Positions 11,199 to 18,853 of a stretch of 22,142 nucleotides of DNA are shown piece by piece. The DNA comes from Candidatus Omnitrophota bacterium (lineage in GTDB: Bacteria; Omnitrophota; Gorgyraeia; Velamenicoccales; Velamenicoccaceae), in NCBI GenBank assembly GCA_003451585.1, contig DMEU01000021.1, positions 36,762 through 58,903 of the forward strand, given 5' to 3'. Both the position numbers and the translations under genes were made by a program. Positions within the stretch are counted from its first letter, which is position 1; every line of letters begins with the position of its first letter. The notes below the pieces were generated by a model that saw only the letters and a list, made by a program, of their open reading frames with translations, searched no databases and was not told the origin of the DNA.

Positions 11199-13904
11199 AT
11201 GAAAAAAAGGAAGCTGGTCATTTTAACGGTGGTTTTTATCCTCCTGGCCTCTTTGGCGCTTGGCATCTACTATGTCAACAAGGCCGTCCTCCCTACAATA
11301 GTAAAAGAAAAGATCATAATCGGCCTCTCAGAGCTGACTTCTACCAAGGTAACGCTTGATGCCTTGAGCTTTAATCTCTTTCGCGGCGTGGTCATATCAA
11401 ACCTTGTCTTCTCCGACAAAGATGAACCCAATAAGATACTTTGCTCTATCAAAGATGCCTCTGCCGGCTTTCTTATTATCGGCTTCATAAAAGAAAAAAA
11501 GATAATCATCCCTTCGCTTAATCTTAACGCTTTGGAATTCAACCTGGTACGTCAAAAAGACGGGCTCCTTTCGATAGCCCCGCTAATAGAAAAGCTCACG
11601 CGATCCGCGCCATCCGGAGGCACGCCGTCAATACTGGTTAAGGCTGTAAATGTATCGGACTCGGCCATTCGTTTTACAGACCTTACTTTTGACCCCCCTG
11701 TCGCCGCTGTTCTTGACATCGGCCGCTTGAACCTCTCTCTATACTGGCAAAAAGCTTCCGCGGTTTGTGAAGCCTCTATAACAAAAGACAATAAAGAGGC
11801 CGGCTTCAAGATCAAGGCGAGCTACTCCTATGCCTCGCAAAACTGGGATGCCGAGATCACCGCCGGGCAAATCGACGCGCTGATATTGAAAGAATACATC
11901 CTGGGCCTGCCTGCCTCGCTCGACAGCGCGCAAATCACCGGCTTAAAGATCAAATGCGCGTCAGATAAGAATATAGCAAAGGCCGAAGGCGCGTTCAACT
12001 TTGGATCTCTGGACGCGCGGCAAGGTGATATCTCATTAAAAGATATGGCCGGCTCCATAGGCTTTTCCGCCGAAACGCCGCTTAATGACCTGAAAAAAAT
12101 AACGGCGCGTGGCAAGCTGGCCGTCGAAAGCGGCTCCCTCTCCTATTCGAATGCCGCGCGCGCTGACGGCAAAATTGACAGGTCATCATGCGATTATGCT
12201 GTCACTCCGGACAATATAGGCCTGTCCGTAAACCTCTCACTTTCGGCCATCAACGCAGAGATTAACAAGATAAAGTTGAAAAACGGCTCCATACAAACAA
12301 AAGCAAAAATAACTATGCCTCTTTATCGTAATGAAAATGCCGGCATAGCCCTGGCATACTCCGGCACGGCCGACGCCCGCGCGGATGAGATATCGGGCCT
12401 TGAACAGATAGGGGTTGTCTCCAGTGTAGAGGCCGGCCTGCAATTTAAGAACAACGATATCTCTATACAAAAACTACTACTAATAGCATTGGACACACAG
12501 GTAAGCGGCACAGGCAGCCTGAAAGATAATATATTAAACCTGGATATCGAGGGAGACTTTGACTTGGAAGAACTGTCCAAACTCCTGCCGAAAGATACAT
12601 CCATCCCTGACATCGAAATATCCGGCACGACGGAGGTAAAGGCCCGCGTCACCTCAGACATGTCCAAAGACAGGCCGCCGGCCTTCAAAGGCGAGGCCAC
12701 TTTGCAGAACGTAAGCCTTGAATTGCCTGAAGGCAATGTTACGATCGAGGCTGATGCCGGACGCCTGCTGTTCGATACAGCCGCGGAAGGCCTACAATGG
12801 CACTTTAGTTCCGTCAAATACCTCGGCCTGGCGTACAGTTTCGACGGAGACCTGAAAAATTTCAAAACACCCGAAATAACCGCCGTCATCATAGGTGCCG
12901 ATATCAGGGCTAAAGCGGAAATTATCAAAAAGCAAAACATGCTTATGGTAACATCCGCCGAAGGCTCTTACAAAAATTCCCGATTTACCCTGTCAGGCAA
13001 TTTCGACGGCAAAGAAAACCTCGTAGTCTCAGGCATGATAAACCTGGATACGGAAGACTTAATATACCTCCTGCCGCGGAATAAAGCCGCGCTTGAACAA
13101 ATAGGCCTGAAGGGAAAATGCGTTATCCGGGCGGACGCGTCGGGCCCTCTAAAAGACTGGCGCCTTTGGAATATCAACGCCAAAGGCAACAGCGGCCAGA
13201 TCTCCTGTTATGGCCTGAAGCTCAAAAATATTATCGCGGAATACAGCCAAAAACAGCAACAAGGCTTCCTGGATCTTCTATCCTTCGATGCTTACCGCGG
13301 AAAGGGTGTCGTCAAAGGCAGGCTTGGATTTTCGGGGAGTGACATAGACTATACTTTACGCGGCCTATTAAATAATATAGACTTGGGCGCGCTCAGGATG
13401 GATACGCCTCTTAAAGAAAAGAATTTTTACGGCCTGCTGGACTTAAATATTTCCGCCAAAGGCCGGGGCGCGGAATTGAATACCATAACAGGCGTGGGAA
13501 GTTTTACCATAAGAGAAGGCAACATCTGGGAGTTCAATCCACTGCAAGGCCTCGGGAACTTTATCTTCAGCCCAGGGTTTAATAGGATAGCATTTACCGA
13601 CGCGCAGGCTGATTTCAGCATACAAAATGGTTATATCGCGACCGATAACCTGGAACTCCTAGGGCCGCAGCTCGGCCTTATATGCGAGGGAAAAGTCGGT
13701 TTTGACGGCAAATTAGACCTGCTTGTCAACACGCAGATACCTGCCACGAAAAACGGAAAGATAGGGGATGTCATAAGCCGCGCCGGCAGCCTGACCGCCA
13801 TAAAGATAACCGGCACCGCCAAAGAACCAAAGTACAAACTCCAGCCCATAGGCGAGAACATCCTCAGGAAGGTCGGCGAGATCTTTTCAAATATACTGCC
13901 ATAA
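11199..13904 (+). CDS. Large AsmA/TamB-like envelope protein (901 aa)
   Basis: A signal-anchor helix (about 6-27) is followed by a short amphipathic segment and almost 870 residues of repeating beta-strand-rich sequence with few cysteines. This is the profile of AsmA-like proteins (AsmA, TamB, YhdP), which form long hydrophobic grooves across the periplasm for phospholipid transfer. The C-terminal quarter (about 715-885) resembles the AsmA-like C-terminal domain: FTDAQADFSIQNGYIATDNL, then LICEGKVGFDGKLDLLVNTQ. The last helix (IGENILRKVGEIFSNILP) is amphipathic. It is transcribed rightward from its own promoter, divergent from the tRNA unit. Its 3' end overlaps rdgB tail-to-tail by 41 bp. The cargo is unknown, and a barrel-assembly role cannot be excluded. 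Confidence 0.8.
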   Translation: MKKRKLVILTVVFILLASLALGIYYVNKAVLPTIVKEKIIIGLSELTSTKVTLDALSFNLFRGVVISNLVFSDKDEPNKILCSIKDASAGFLIIGFIKEKKIIIPSLNLNALEFNLVRQKDGLLSIAPLIEKLTRSAPSGGTPSILVKAVNVSDSAIRFTDLTFDPPVAAVLDIGRLNLSLYWQKASAVCEASITKDNKEAGFKIKASYSYASQNWDAEITAGQIDALILKEYILGLPASLDSAQITGLKIKCASDKNIAKAEGAFNFGSLDARQGDISLKDMAGSIGFSAETPLNDLKKITARGKLAVESGSLSYSNAARADGKIDRSSCDYAVTPDNIGLSVNLSLSAINAEINKIKLKNGSIQTKAKITMPLYRNENAGIALAYSGTADARADEISGLEQIGVVSSVEAGLQFKNNDISIQKLLLIALDTQVSGTGSLKDNILNLDIEGDFDLEELSKLLPKDTSIPDIEISGTTEVKARVTSDMSKDRPPAFKGEATLQNVSLELPEGNVTIEADAGRLLFDTAAEGLQWHFSSVKYLGLAYSFDGDLKNFKTPEITAVIIGADIRAKAEIIKKQNMLMVTSAEGSYKNSRFTLSGNFDGKENLVVSGMINLDTEDLIYLLPRNKAALEQIGLKGKCVIRADASGPLKDWRLWNINAKGNSGQISCYGLKLKNIIAEYSQKQQQGFLDLLSFDAYRGKGVVKGRLGFSGSDIDYTLRGLLNNIDLGALRMDTPLKEKNFYGLLDLNISAKGRGAELNTITGVGSFTIREGNIWEFNPLQGLGNFIFSPGFNRIAFTDAQADFSIQNGYIATDNLELLGPQLGLICEGKVGFDGKLDLLVNTQIPATKNGKIGDVISRAGSLTAIKITGTAKEPKYKLQPIGENILRKVGEIFSNILP

Positions 13905-14511
13905 GGCCGCGTAATTTCTTTAAGGCCTTGTAACGGTGGCTCATCTTATGTTTAATATCCGGCCCAAGCTCGGCAAAAGTCTTGTCGTATTTCTCTACCA
14001 CGAATAACGGGTCGTATCCAAACCCGAATGATCCGCGGGGCTTCTCGCCTATCACCCCGCTGCAATTTCCGGTAACAACGCCTATAAGACGTTTTCCGTC
14101 AGCCAGAGCCGCGGCGCACTGGTATCTGGCCTTCCTCTTGGACGCCGGCACGCCTTTTAGTTCCCGAAGCAGCTTAAGATTGTTCTTCTTATCCGTAGCA
14201 GACGGCCCGGAGTAACGCGCAGAATAAACACCCGGCCGGTTACGCAGGATACCGACTTCAAGGCCTGAATCCTCGCCCATAACGAGCTTCTTTGTAAATA
14301 AGGCTATCGTTGCCGCCTTCTTTACGGCGTTCTGCGCGAAGGTCTCCCCGTCCTCTACTATCTCAGGCATGTCTTGATAATCCGCCAAAGAGGTGATCTT
14401 AAGATCAAGGCCTTTCAAGATCTCTTTTATCTCTTCTAACTTTTTCTTATTTTTTGTCGCAACCAGTAATTCTAAAGCTTTTGCCTTTACTTGACACTTG
14501 ACACTTGACAC
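13864..14511 (-). CDS. rdgB: XTP/dITP diphosphatase (RdgB/HAM1 family)
   Basis: This enzyme hydrolyses non-canonical purine triphosphates (ITP, dITP, XTP) to monophosphate plus PPi, keeping them out of DNA and RNA. Motifs are LLVATKNKKKLEEI near the N terminus, GEDSGLEV (metal/nucleotide site), RPGVYSARYSG, and C-terminal GSFGFGYDPLF and KHKMSHRYKALKKL. The start is uncertain because it falls in four tandem ACTTGAC heptamers. AGGAG at 14522-14526 touches the first GTG (14520), while GTG 14509-14511 has proper 8-nt spacing and is chosen, giving 215 residues. The N terminus before LELLVATKN is therefore repeat-derived. It follows rph by a few bases and closes the eleven-gene run. Its last 14 codons overlap the end of the AsmA-like gene on the other strand. 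Confidence 0.92.
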   Translation of the reverse strand: MSSVKCQVKAKALELLVATKNKKKLEEIKEILKGLDLKITSLADYQDMPEIVEDGETFAQNAVKKAATIALFTKKLVMGEDSGLEVGILRNRPGVYSARYSGPSATDKKNNLKLLRELKGVPASKRKARYQCAAALADGKRLIGVVTGNCSGVIGEKPRGSFGFGYDPLFVVEKYDKTFAELGPDIKHKMSHRYKALKKLRGLMAVYLKRSRRPS

Positions 14512-14516
14512 TTGAC
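14489..14516. repeat. Heptanucleotide tandem repeat ACTTGAC x4 at the start of rdgB
   Basis: Four perfect copies of a 7-bp unit span the start-codon region of rdgB. On the coding strand the unit contains GTG, so successive copies place potential GTG starts in successive reading frames. A unit gained or lost would change start position, spacing to AGGAG and N-terminal residues. Similar heptad arrays occur at 17085-17112 and 1024-1037. Confidence 0.85.
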
Positions 14517-14522
14517 ACACTC

Positions 14523-15242
14523 CTATTTCACATCCTTTAATAAGTCTTTCTGTGTTTTGATAAGCGAATCTATGCCGCTCTTGGCCAGATCGAGCATCTC
14601 ATCCATATGTTGTTTCGAAAAAGGCTTTCTCTCGGCCGTGCCCTGCACCTCGATAAAATCGCCGTTCGATACCATGACCACGTTCATGTCCACCTCGGCC
14701 TTTGAATCTTCCTCATAAGTCAGGTCCAGCAGTTTTACCCCTCCGACAATGCCTACGCTCGTCGCGGCCACGAACTCGGTGATAGGTACACGCCTTATCA
14801 TCCCTTTATTCTTCATGGCATCCAGGCAATCCACAAGCGCCACAAAACTCCCCGTGATAGACGCCGTGCGCGTCCCGCCATCTGCCTGTATAACATCACA
14901 ATCAAGGTAAATGGTGCGCTCTCCAAGTTCTTTTAAGGCTACGACGGAGCGCAGCGACCTTCCCACGAGGCGCTGTATCTCGAATGTGCGGCCCGACTTC
15001 GACGACCTTTCCCGCCCCACGCGCTGGGCGCATGAACGCGGCAACATGCCGTATTCGGCCGTCACCCATCCTTCTCCCGAGCCTTTTAAAAAAGACGGCA
15101 CAGATTCATCGACGGAAGCCGAACATATCACCTTGGTATCGCCTACCTCTATCAGGCATGACCCTTCGGCATGCTTCAAGTAATCCCTTATGATCCTGAC
15201 CTTCCTTAAAGCGTTAAAACCCCTCCCATCCTGCCTAACCAT
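14523..15242 (-). CDS. rph: Ribonuclease PH
   Basis: A phosphorolytic 3'-5' exoribonuclease that trims tRNA 3' ends, here 239 residues (family about 238-240). The start is put at ATG 15240-15242 (MVRQDGRG), which has GGAG 6 nt upstream and aligns with the usual family start. An ATG four codons earlier lacks a ribosome binding site. Family features are RQDGRG near the N terminus, TAEYGMLPRS, then the RVGRERSSKSGRTFEIQRLVGRSLR region (phosphate and RNA binding), DCDVIQADGGTRTASI, and the C-terminal DLTYEEDSKAEVDMNVVM. The stop is 11 bp from the chosen rdgB start, the common rph-rdgB pairing. The gene follows fumB after a 65-bp gap with no strong promoter visible. Confidence 0.96.
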   Translation of the reverse strand: MVRQDGRGFNALRKVRIIRDYLKHAEGSCLIEVGDTKVICSASVDESVPSFLKGSGEGWVTAEYGMLPRSCAQRVGRERSSKSGRTFEIQRLVGRSLRSVVALKELGERTIYLDCDVIQADGGTRTASITGSFVALVDCLDAMKNKGMIRRVPITEFVAATSVGIVGGVKLLDLTYEEDSKAEVDMNVVMVSNGDFIEVQGTAERKPFSKQHMDEMLDLAKSGIDSLIKTQKDLLKDVK

Positions 15243-15307
15243 ACCTATCTCCATTTCTGCTATGATACTTTTAAGTAAGACTTTTTGGACAGACCGTTTT
15301 GTCTCAG

Positions 15308-15850
15308 CTATTTTCTGAATATATCGTTTCCTTGGGAGTCGATCCCAACTATCAAGGGAAAATCTTTGACACGCAGGCGGTAAACGGCCTCAGGCCCAAG
15401 CTCCTTAAAAGCAACAGGCTTTACAGAGATCACCCTTTTGGCCAAATACGCGCCTGCTCCGCCGGTGGCTAAAAAATACACAGCCTTATGTTTTTTTATA
15501 AGCCCGCGGACCTCCTCTGAGCGCCTGCCTTTGCCTATCATCGCCTTTACCCCGGCCTCCAACAAAGGGCCCGTCATCTTATCCATACGGGCGCTTGTCG
15601 TCGGGCCGCACGAACCGATGACCCTCATAGGGGGCGTCTTGGTCGGGCCGCAATAATATATTATCTGTCCTTTAAGATCAAAAGGCAGCTTCCCGCCCTT
15701 CCTGATAAGCTCGATCAATTTCTTGTGCGCCTGGTCGCGCGCTGTGTAAATATCGCCTGTCAAAAGGACCTCATCCCCGGCCCTTAAGCCGGAAAATTCA
15801 TCCTTCGACCTGGTTAAAAGCTTTATAAAATTATCATTAAAGAATGACAC
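15308..15850 (-). CDS. fumB: Fumarate hydratase class I, beta subunit
   Basis: A 180-residue C-terminal-type subunit of two-subunit, iron-sulfur class I fumarase, which interconverts fumarate and malate. Conserved blocks are GDEVLLTGDIYTARDQAH (25-42), GPTTSARMD (82-90) and GKGRRSEEV (106-114). It starts at GTG 15848-15850 inside the end of the alpha gene, with AAGGAG (15861-15856) 5 nt upstream, so alpha and beta overlap by 14 bp and are translationally coupled. The symbol is used in the sense of beta subunit; E. coli uses fumB for a single-chain enzyme. L(+)-tartrate dehydratase beta is homologous and cannot be excluded by motif alone, but the biosynthetic setting favours fumarase. Confidence 0.88.
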   Translation of the reverse strand: MSFFNDNFIKLLTRSKDEFSGLRAGDEVLLTGDIYTARDQAHKKLIELIRKGGKLPFDLKGQIIYYCGPTKTPPMRVIGSCGPTTSARMDKMTGPLLEAGVKAMIGKGRRSEEVRGLIKKHKAVYFLATGGAGAYLAKRVISVKPVAFKELGPEAVYRLRVKDFPLIVGIDSQGNDIFRK

Positions 15851-16679
15851 TCGCGCTCCTTAAAACATGGCAGCTTATATTGACGCATACGGGGAGGCCC
15901 GCGATATGTGTGGGAAATGTCTTGATATTCACGCCCAAGACCGTGGTATTGCCTCCCAGGCCCATAGGGCCGATACCCGACTGGTTTATCTTTTTATAGA
16001 GTTCTTTTTCGAGCTTGGCCACAGCGCCCAATGGATTAGGCTTGTCAATAGGCCTCAGAAGCGCCTCTTTAGATAGTTGGCAGGCATAATCCGCGGTGCC
16101 CCCGATACCTATGCCTAAAATATAGGGAGGGCACGCATCCGGCCCGGCCTGTTGTACCGCCGAAATAATGAAATCCTTGATATCTCCTATTGTCGCCGTA
16201 GGATTGAACATCTTCAGCTGTGTCTTGTTCTCACAGCCGAACCCCTTAGGGAGCACGGTGATACGCATGCCTTTATGACGGCCAAAAGTAAAATGGATAA
16301 CGCACGGGGAAAACTTCGACGCGCCTTCGCGCGCGAGTGGATCCAAGACGATAGAATTACGCAGGTAACCCCTTTTGTAACCTTCTCTGACCCCCTTATT
16401 GACAGCCCTCGTCATGTCCAAAGACGATACGTCAACGCCCCTGCCTATATCCACGAATACGACCGGCATCCCGGTATCCTGGCACAAAGCCACCCTGTCC
16501 GCCTTTGCTATCCTTGCATTATCGACAAGCTGTTTTAAGATCTTCTTTGCCTGGATGCCGCTCTCTTTACTAAGCGCCCGGGCTAACGCGCTGTCAACGT
16601 CAGGACGCAGATGCAGGTTGGCATCGATGCAGAGCCGCGCCACACTCTCTGAGATCATCTTCTCCGTTAGTTTTTTCAT
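15837..16679 (-). CDS. fumA: Fumarate hydratase class I, alpha subunit
   Basis: A 280-residue subunit carrying the [4Fe-4S] cluster. The three expected cysteines are C66 in ALCQDTGMPVVFV, C149 in GFGCENKTQL and C183 in GPDACPPYILGIGIGGT. Length and order match the alpha partner of archaeal and anaerobic bacterial fumarases. Such clusters are oxygen-labile, which fits an anaerobic or microaerobic cell. The ATG overlaps the queF stop by 4 bp (16676-16679), tying fumarase expression to the queuosine genes. L(+)-tartrate dehydratase alpha is the main alternative. Confidence 0.9.
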   Translation of the reverse strand: MKKLTEKMISESVARLCIDANLHLRPDVDSALARALSKESGIQAKKILKQLVDNARIAKADRVALCQDTGMPVVFVDIGRGVDVSSLDMTRAVNKGVREGYKRGYLRNSIVLDPLAREGASKFSPCVIHFTFGRHKGMRITVLPKGFGCENKTQLKMFNPTATIGDIKDFIISAVQQAGPDACPPYILGIGIGGTADYACQLSKEALLRPIDKPNPLGAVAKLEKELYKKINQSGIGPMGLGGNTTVLGVNIKTFPTHIAGLPVCVNISCHVLRSASVIL

Positions 16680-17071
16680 CTTCCCCTGTGCTCCCTTACC
16701 ACCGTTGTGCCTATGCCGCCGCGCGGATTGAACTTTGTAGTCATCTTAGCCCATCTCGGCCGGCAGGCATGGACAAAATCATCCATAAGCTTATTCGCGA
16801 AGTGCTCATGAAAGATACCTATGTCGCGGTAAAACATCAGATACTCTTTTAAGGATTTAAGCTCGACACAGAGCTTGGCCGGGATATACTCTATCGATAT
16901 GGCAGCGAAGTCCGGAAGGCCCGTCTTCGGGCAGATACAGGTAAATTCCGGTATCTCTATATGCACCACATACCGCCTGTCAGGATACTGGTTCTCCCAA
17001 GCCTCTATTTCTGGAGTCTCAAGCGACCGAATATTCTTCTGCAAACCTTCATAAGACGATCTTTTCTTCAT
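16676..17071 (-). CDS. queF: NADPH-dependent 7-cyano-7-deazaguanine reductase QueF (short type)
   Basis: This enzyme reduces the nitrile of preQ0 to the aminomethyl group of preQ1, the last step before insertion into tRNA. The 131-residue length matches the single-domain (YkvM) subfamily. The catalytic cysteine lies in EFTCICPKTGLPDFA. The NADPH motif reads ELKSLKEYL, and FHEHFANKLMDDF follows. The gene follows queE across a 43-bp spacer made largely of heptad repeats, with GAAGGA before the ATG. It overlaps fumA. Confidence 0.95.
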   Translation of the reverse strand: MKKRSSYEGLQKNIRSLETPEIEAWENQYPDRRYVVHIEIPEFTCICPKTGLPDFAAISIEYIPAKLCVELKSLKEYLMFYRDIGIFHEHFANKLMDDFVHACRPRWAKMTTKFNPRGGIGTTVVREHRGR

Positions 17072-17084
17072 GTTTTTTCCTTCA

Positions 17085-17116
17085 ATTCTTCATTCTTAAT
17101 TCTTAATTTTTAATTT
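17085..17116. repeat. Heptad repeat array between queF and queE
   Basis: Four consecutive 7-bp units (ATTCTTC, ATTCTTA, ATTCTTA, ATTTTTA) plus a partial fifth fill the junction between the queE stop and the queF ribosome binding site. Period and copy number match the ACTTGAC array at rdgB, though the unit differs. Confidence 0.75.
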
Positions 17117-17789
17117 ATCTTATCCCTGCGTACTTATGCGCCTGCGGCATGATCTTGACATTACGGACGCCGGCCTCTAAAAAATATTTTTTAAAACCTA
17201 CCATTTTGTTCAAAAGCGCCGAATCAACATCGAACCAATTTGGCTGTAACACCACATATATATCCGGCTCTATCTTTTTTATGAGCCCTGTTACCGATAC
17301 GATATCCTCCTGCTGTGTCGAGCCGGTTATGACCATTTTTATAAAAACGCTCTTCTTTTTTGCGATGCTCAAGAACTCTTCGTGCTCAGCCCAGAAAGCC
17401 TTTTGCCCTGTCGCTGACGGAAGCTTGATATCCATAGCCACGATATCGATAAGGTCTATTACGCCGGAGAGCTCATACGGCAATGTGCCGTTGGTCTCAA
17501 GGTATATCTTAGGCCCGATAGTCCTTGCGGCAGGCAAAAACTCTTTTAAAAAATCGGACTGCACTAGGGGCTCCCCGCCGGTAAGGCACAACGAATGAAT
17601 ATCCCTGGATCTTGACACTTCGCCTTTTAACGAAACTGCGCTATATTCTTTAAAATCACGCTGACGGGTGTCACAAAAACCGCATTTGATGTTACATCCG
17701 AAAAACCTGACAAAAAGCTGCTCAACACCCAGATAAAGCCCTTCTCCCTGCGTGCTTTTGAATATCTCCGATATCTTGGCTATTTGCAT
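17115..17789 (-). CDS. queE: 7-carboxy-7-deazaguanine synthase QueE
   Basis: A 224-residue radical SAM enzyme that contracts 6-carboxytetrahydropterin to 7-carboxy-7-deazaguanine. The cluster motif is CNIKCGFC (C-x3-C-x2-C) near residues 32-39, preceded by the typical STQGEGLYLG. The SAM-binding LCLTGGEPLVQ follows. The start ATG is preceded by AAGG and a small hairpin in the gap from queC. The stop lies in the heptad array before queF. Confidence 0.95.
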   Translation of the reverse strand: MQIAKISEIFKSTQGEGLYLGVEQLFVRFFGCNIKCGFCDTRQRDFKEYSAVSLKGEVSRSRDIHSLCLTGGEPLVQSDFLKEFLPAARTIGPKIYLETNGTLPYELSGVIDLIDIVAMDIKLPSATGQKAFWAEHEEFLSIAKKKSVFIKMVITGSTQQEDIVSVTGLIKKIEPDIYVVLQPNWFDVDSALLNKMVGFKKYFLEAGVRNVKIMPQAHKYAGIR

Positions 17790-17802
17790 AACATAAACCT
17801 TC

Positions 17803-17821
17803 TTCCGATGCGGGATCGGAA
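17803..17821 (-). other. Small hairpin between queC and queE
   Basis: A 7-bp perfect stem, TTCCGAT/ATCGGAA, with a 5-nt loop sits in the 39-bp gap between queC and queE, with no U tract. It may tune translation or mRNA decay. It is not a preQ1 riboswitch. Confidence 0.4.
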
Positions 17822-17828
17822 TTTCATT

Positions 17829-18485
17829 TTACAATGCCGGGTCTTTTACCCCGGCTTCCGCGAAGCCCTTTTCTCTTAAAATACAACTGTCGCAACGGCC
17901 GCAAGGCGTCTTTGCGCCCTCATAGCAAGACCAGGTCTCCTTATAAGGCACGCCGAGCTTTATGCCTAAGGCTATGATCTCTGATTTTTTCAGGCCTATC
18001 AGCGGGGTCTCGACCTTTATGGGCCTATTTTCAATGCCGCACTTCGTAGCGACCTTTGACAACTTATTGAACGCGTGGTAGAACTTCGGCCGGCAATCCG
18101 GATAGCCCGAATAATCCAGGGCGTTGGCGCCTATGAATATAACACTTGCCCCTGTAGCTTCCGCGTAAGACAAAGCAAAACTCAAAAAAACGGTATTCCT
18201 GGCAGGCACATATGTGGACGGTATGCCTTCCGGCGATTTTTTCCCTTCAGGTATAGGCATCAGGCGGTCCAAAAGCGAAGACCCCTTCCACGGAAAATCG
18301 ATCGTGATCACTTCAAAAGGGCACTTGGCAAGGCGGGCTATCTTTTTTGCCGCCTCTATCTCCCTGCGGTGCTTCTGGCCATAATCAAAGACAAGACAGC
18401 TTATCTCATAGCCCTTTGACTTGGCTATATAAAGGGTTGTCGCCGAATCCAGGCCGCCGGATAAGAGTACGATGGTTTTTTTCAC
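17829..18485 (-). CDS. queC: 7-cyano-7-deazaguanine synthase QueC
   Basis: An ATP-dependent enzyme converting 7-carboxy-7-deazaguanine and ammonia to preQ0. The PP-loop is LLSGGLDSATT at the N terminus, followed by FDYGQKHRREIEAA. The zinc site near the C terminus is C-YEGAKTP-C-GR-C-DS-C. I start it at GTG 18483-18485 (VKKTIVLLSGG), which overlaps the queD TGA by 4 bp and aligns with the family start. This gives 218 residues. The longer frame to 18524 would add non-family residues from within queD. Confidence 0.95.
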   Translation of the reverse strand: MKKTIVLLSGGLDSATTLYIAKSKGYEISCLVFDYGQKHRREIEAAKKIARLAKCPFEVITIDFPWKGSSLLDRLMPIPEGKKSPEGIPSTYVPARNTVFLSFALSYAEATGASVIFIGANALDYSGYPDCRPKFYHAFNKLSKVATKCGIENRPIKVETPLIGLKKSEIIALGIKLGVPYKETWSCYEGAKTPCGRCDSCILREKGFAEAGVKDPAL

Positions 18486-18853
18486 GTCTCGCGATAGATA
18501 GCATAACTGGTATCTGTCTCCCACACCTTAACAGATATGACCTTCAACGGTTCCTTTTTCATCCGCTCAGCCATCTTCAGATAGATGAACCTGGCGATAT
18601 TTTCCGATGTCGGGTTTATCCTTTTAAAATACGACAGGACGTTAAGATACTTGTGGTCCAGCAAAGATAAGACGCTCTTTAATTTCTCTTTAATAAGCGT
18701 AAAATCCTCTACCATGCCTGTGCGATCAAGCGTGTCCGACCCTAAAGAAAGCTCGACCTTCCAATTGTGGCCGTGAAGCGCCTCACACTTGCCCTTATAA
18801 CCCCTTAAATTATGCGCGGAACTGAAATTCATGCATACCGAGACTTCAAACAT
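18482..18853 (-). CDS. queD: 6-carboxy-5,6,7,8-tetrahydropterin synthase QueD
   Basis: A 123-residue PTPS-fold enzyme that converts dihydroneopterin triphosphate to 6-carboxytetrahydropterin, the first committed queuosine step. Zinc-binding histidines are H14 (SSAHNL), H27 and H29 (LHGHNW). The catalytic Cys is C23 (GKCEALHGH). The end reads VSVKVWETDTSYAIY, with the expected Glu. The start overlaps the murI stop by 8 bp and the stop overlaps queC by 4 bp. GTP cyclohydrolase I is not in the window. Confidence 0.95.
   Translation of the reverse strand: MFEVSVCMNFSSAHNLRGYKGKCEALHGHNWKVELSLGSDTLDRTGMVEDFTLIKEKLKSVLSLLDHKYLNVLSYFKRINPTSENIARFIYLKMAERMKKEPLKVISVKVWETDTSYAIYRET

Noticed and set aside
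12323..12940. 205-residue open frame on the minus strand inside the AsmA-like gene
   Set aside because: Antisense shadow of a long real gene. It is rich in Ser, Pro and Arg, with no recognisable motif and no ribosome binding site.
14489..14516. CRISPR-like short direct repeats
   Set aside because: Units are 7 bp with no spacers. This is a simple tandem repeat.
15308..16679. L(+)-tartrate dehydratase instead of fumarase
   Set aside because: It cannot be fully excluded since the families are homologous, but nothing nearby relates to tartrate metabolism and the paired subunits fit the anaerobic fumarase type.
18486..18524. Upstream start of QueC adding 13 residues
   Set aside because: These residues lie inside queD in another frame. 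The GTG at 18485 gives the typical GTGA overlap and family N terminus.
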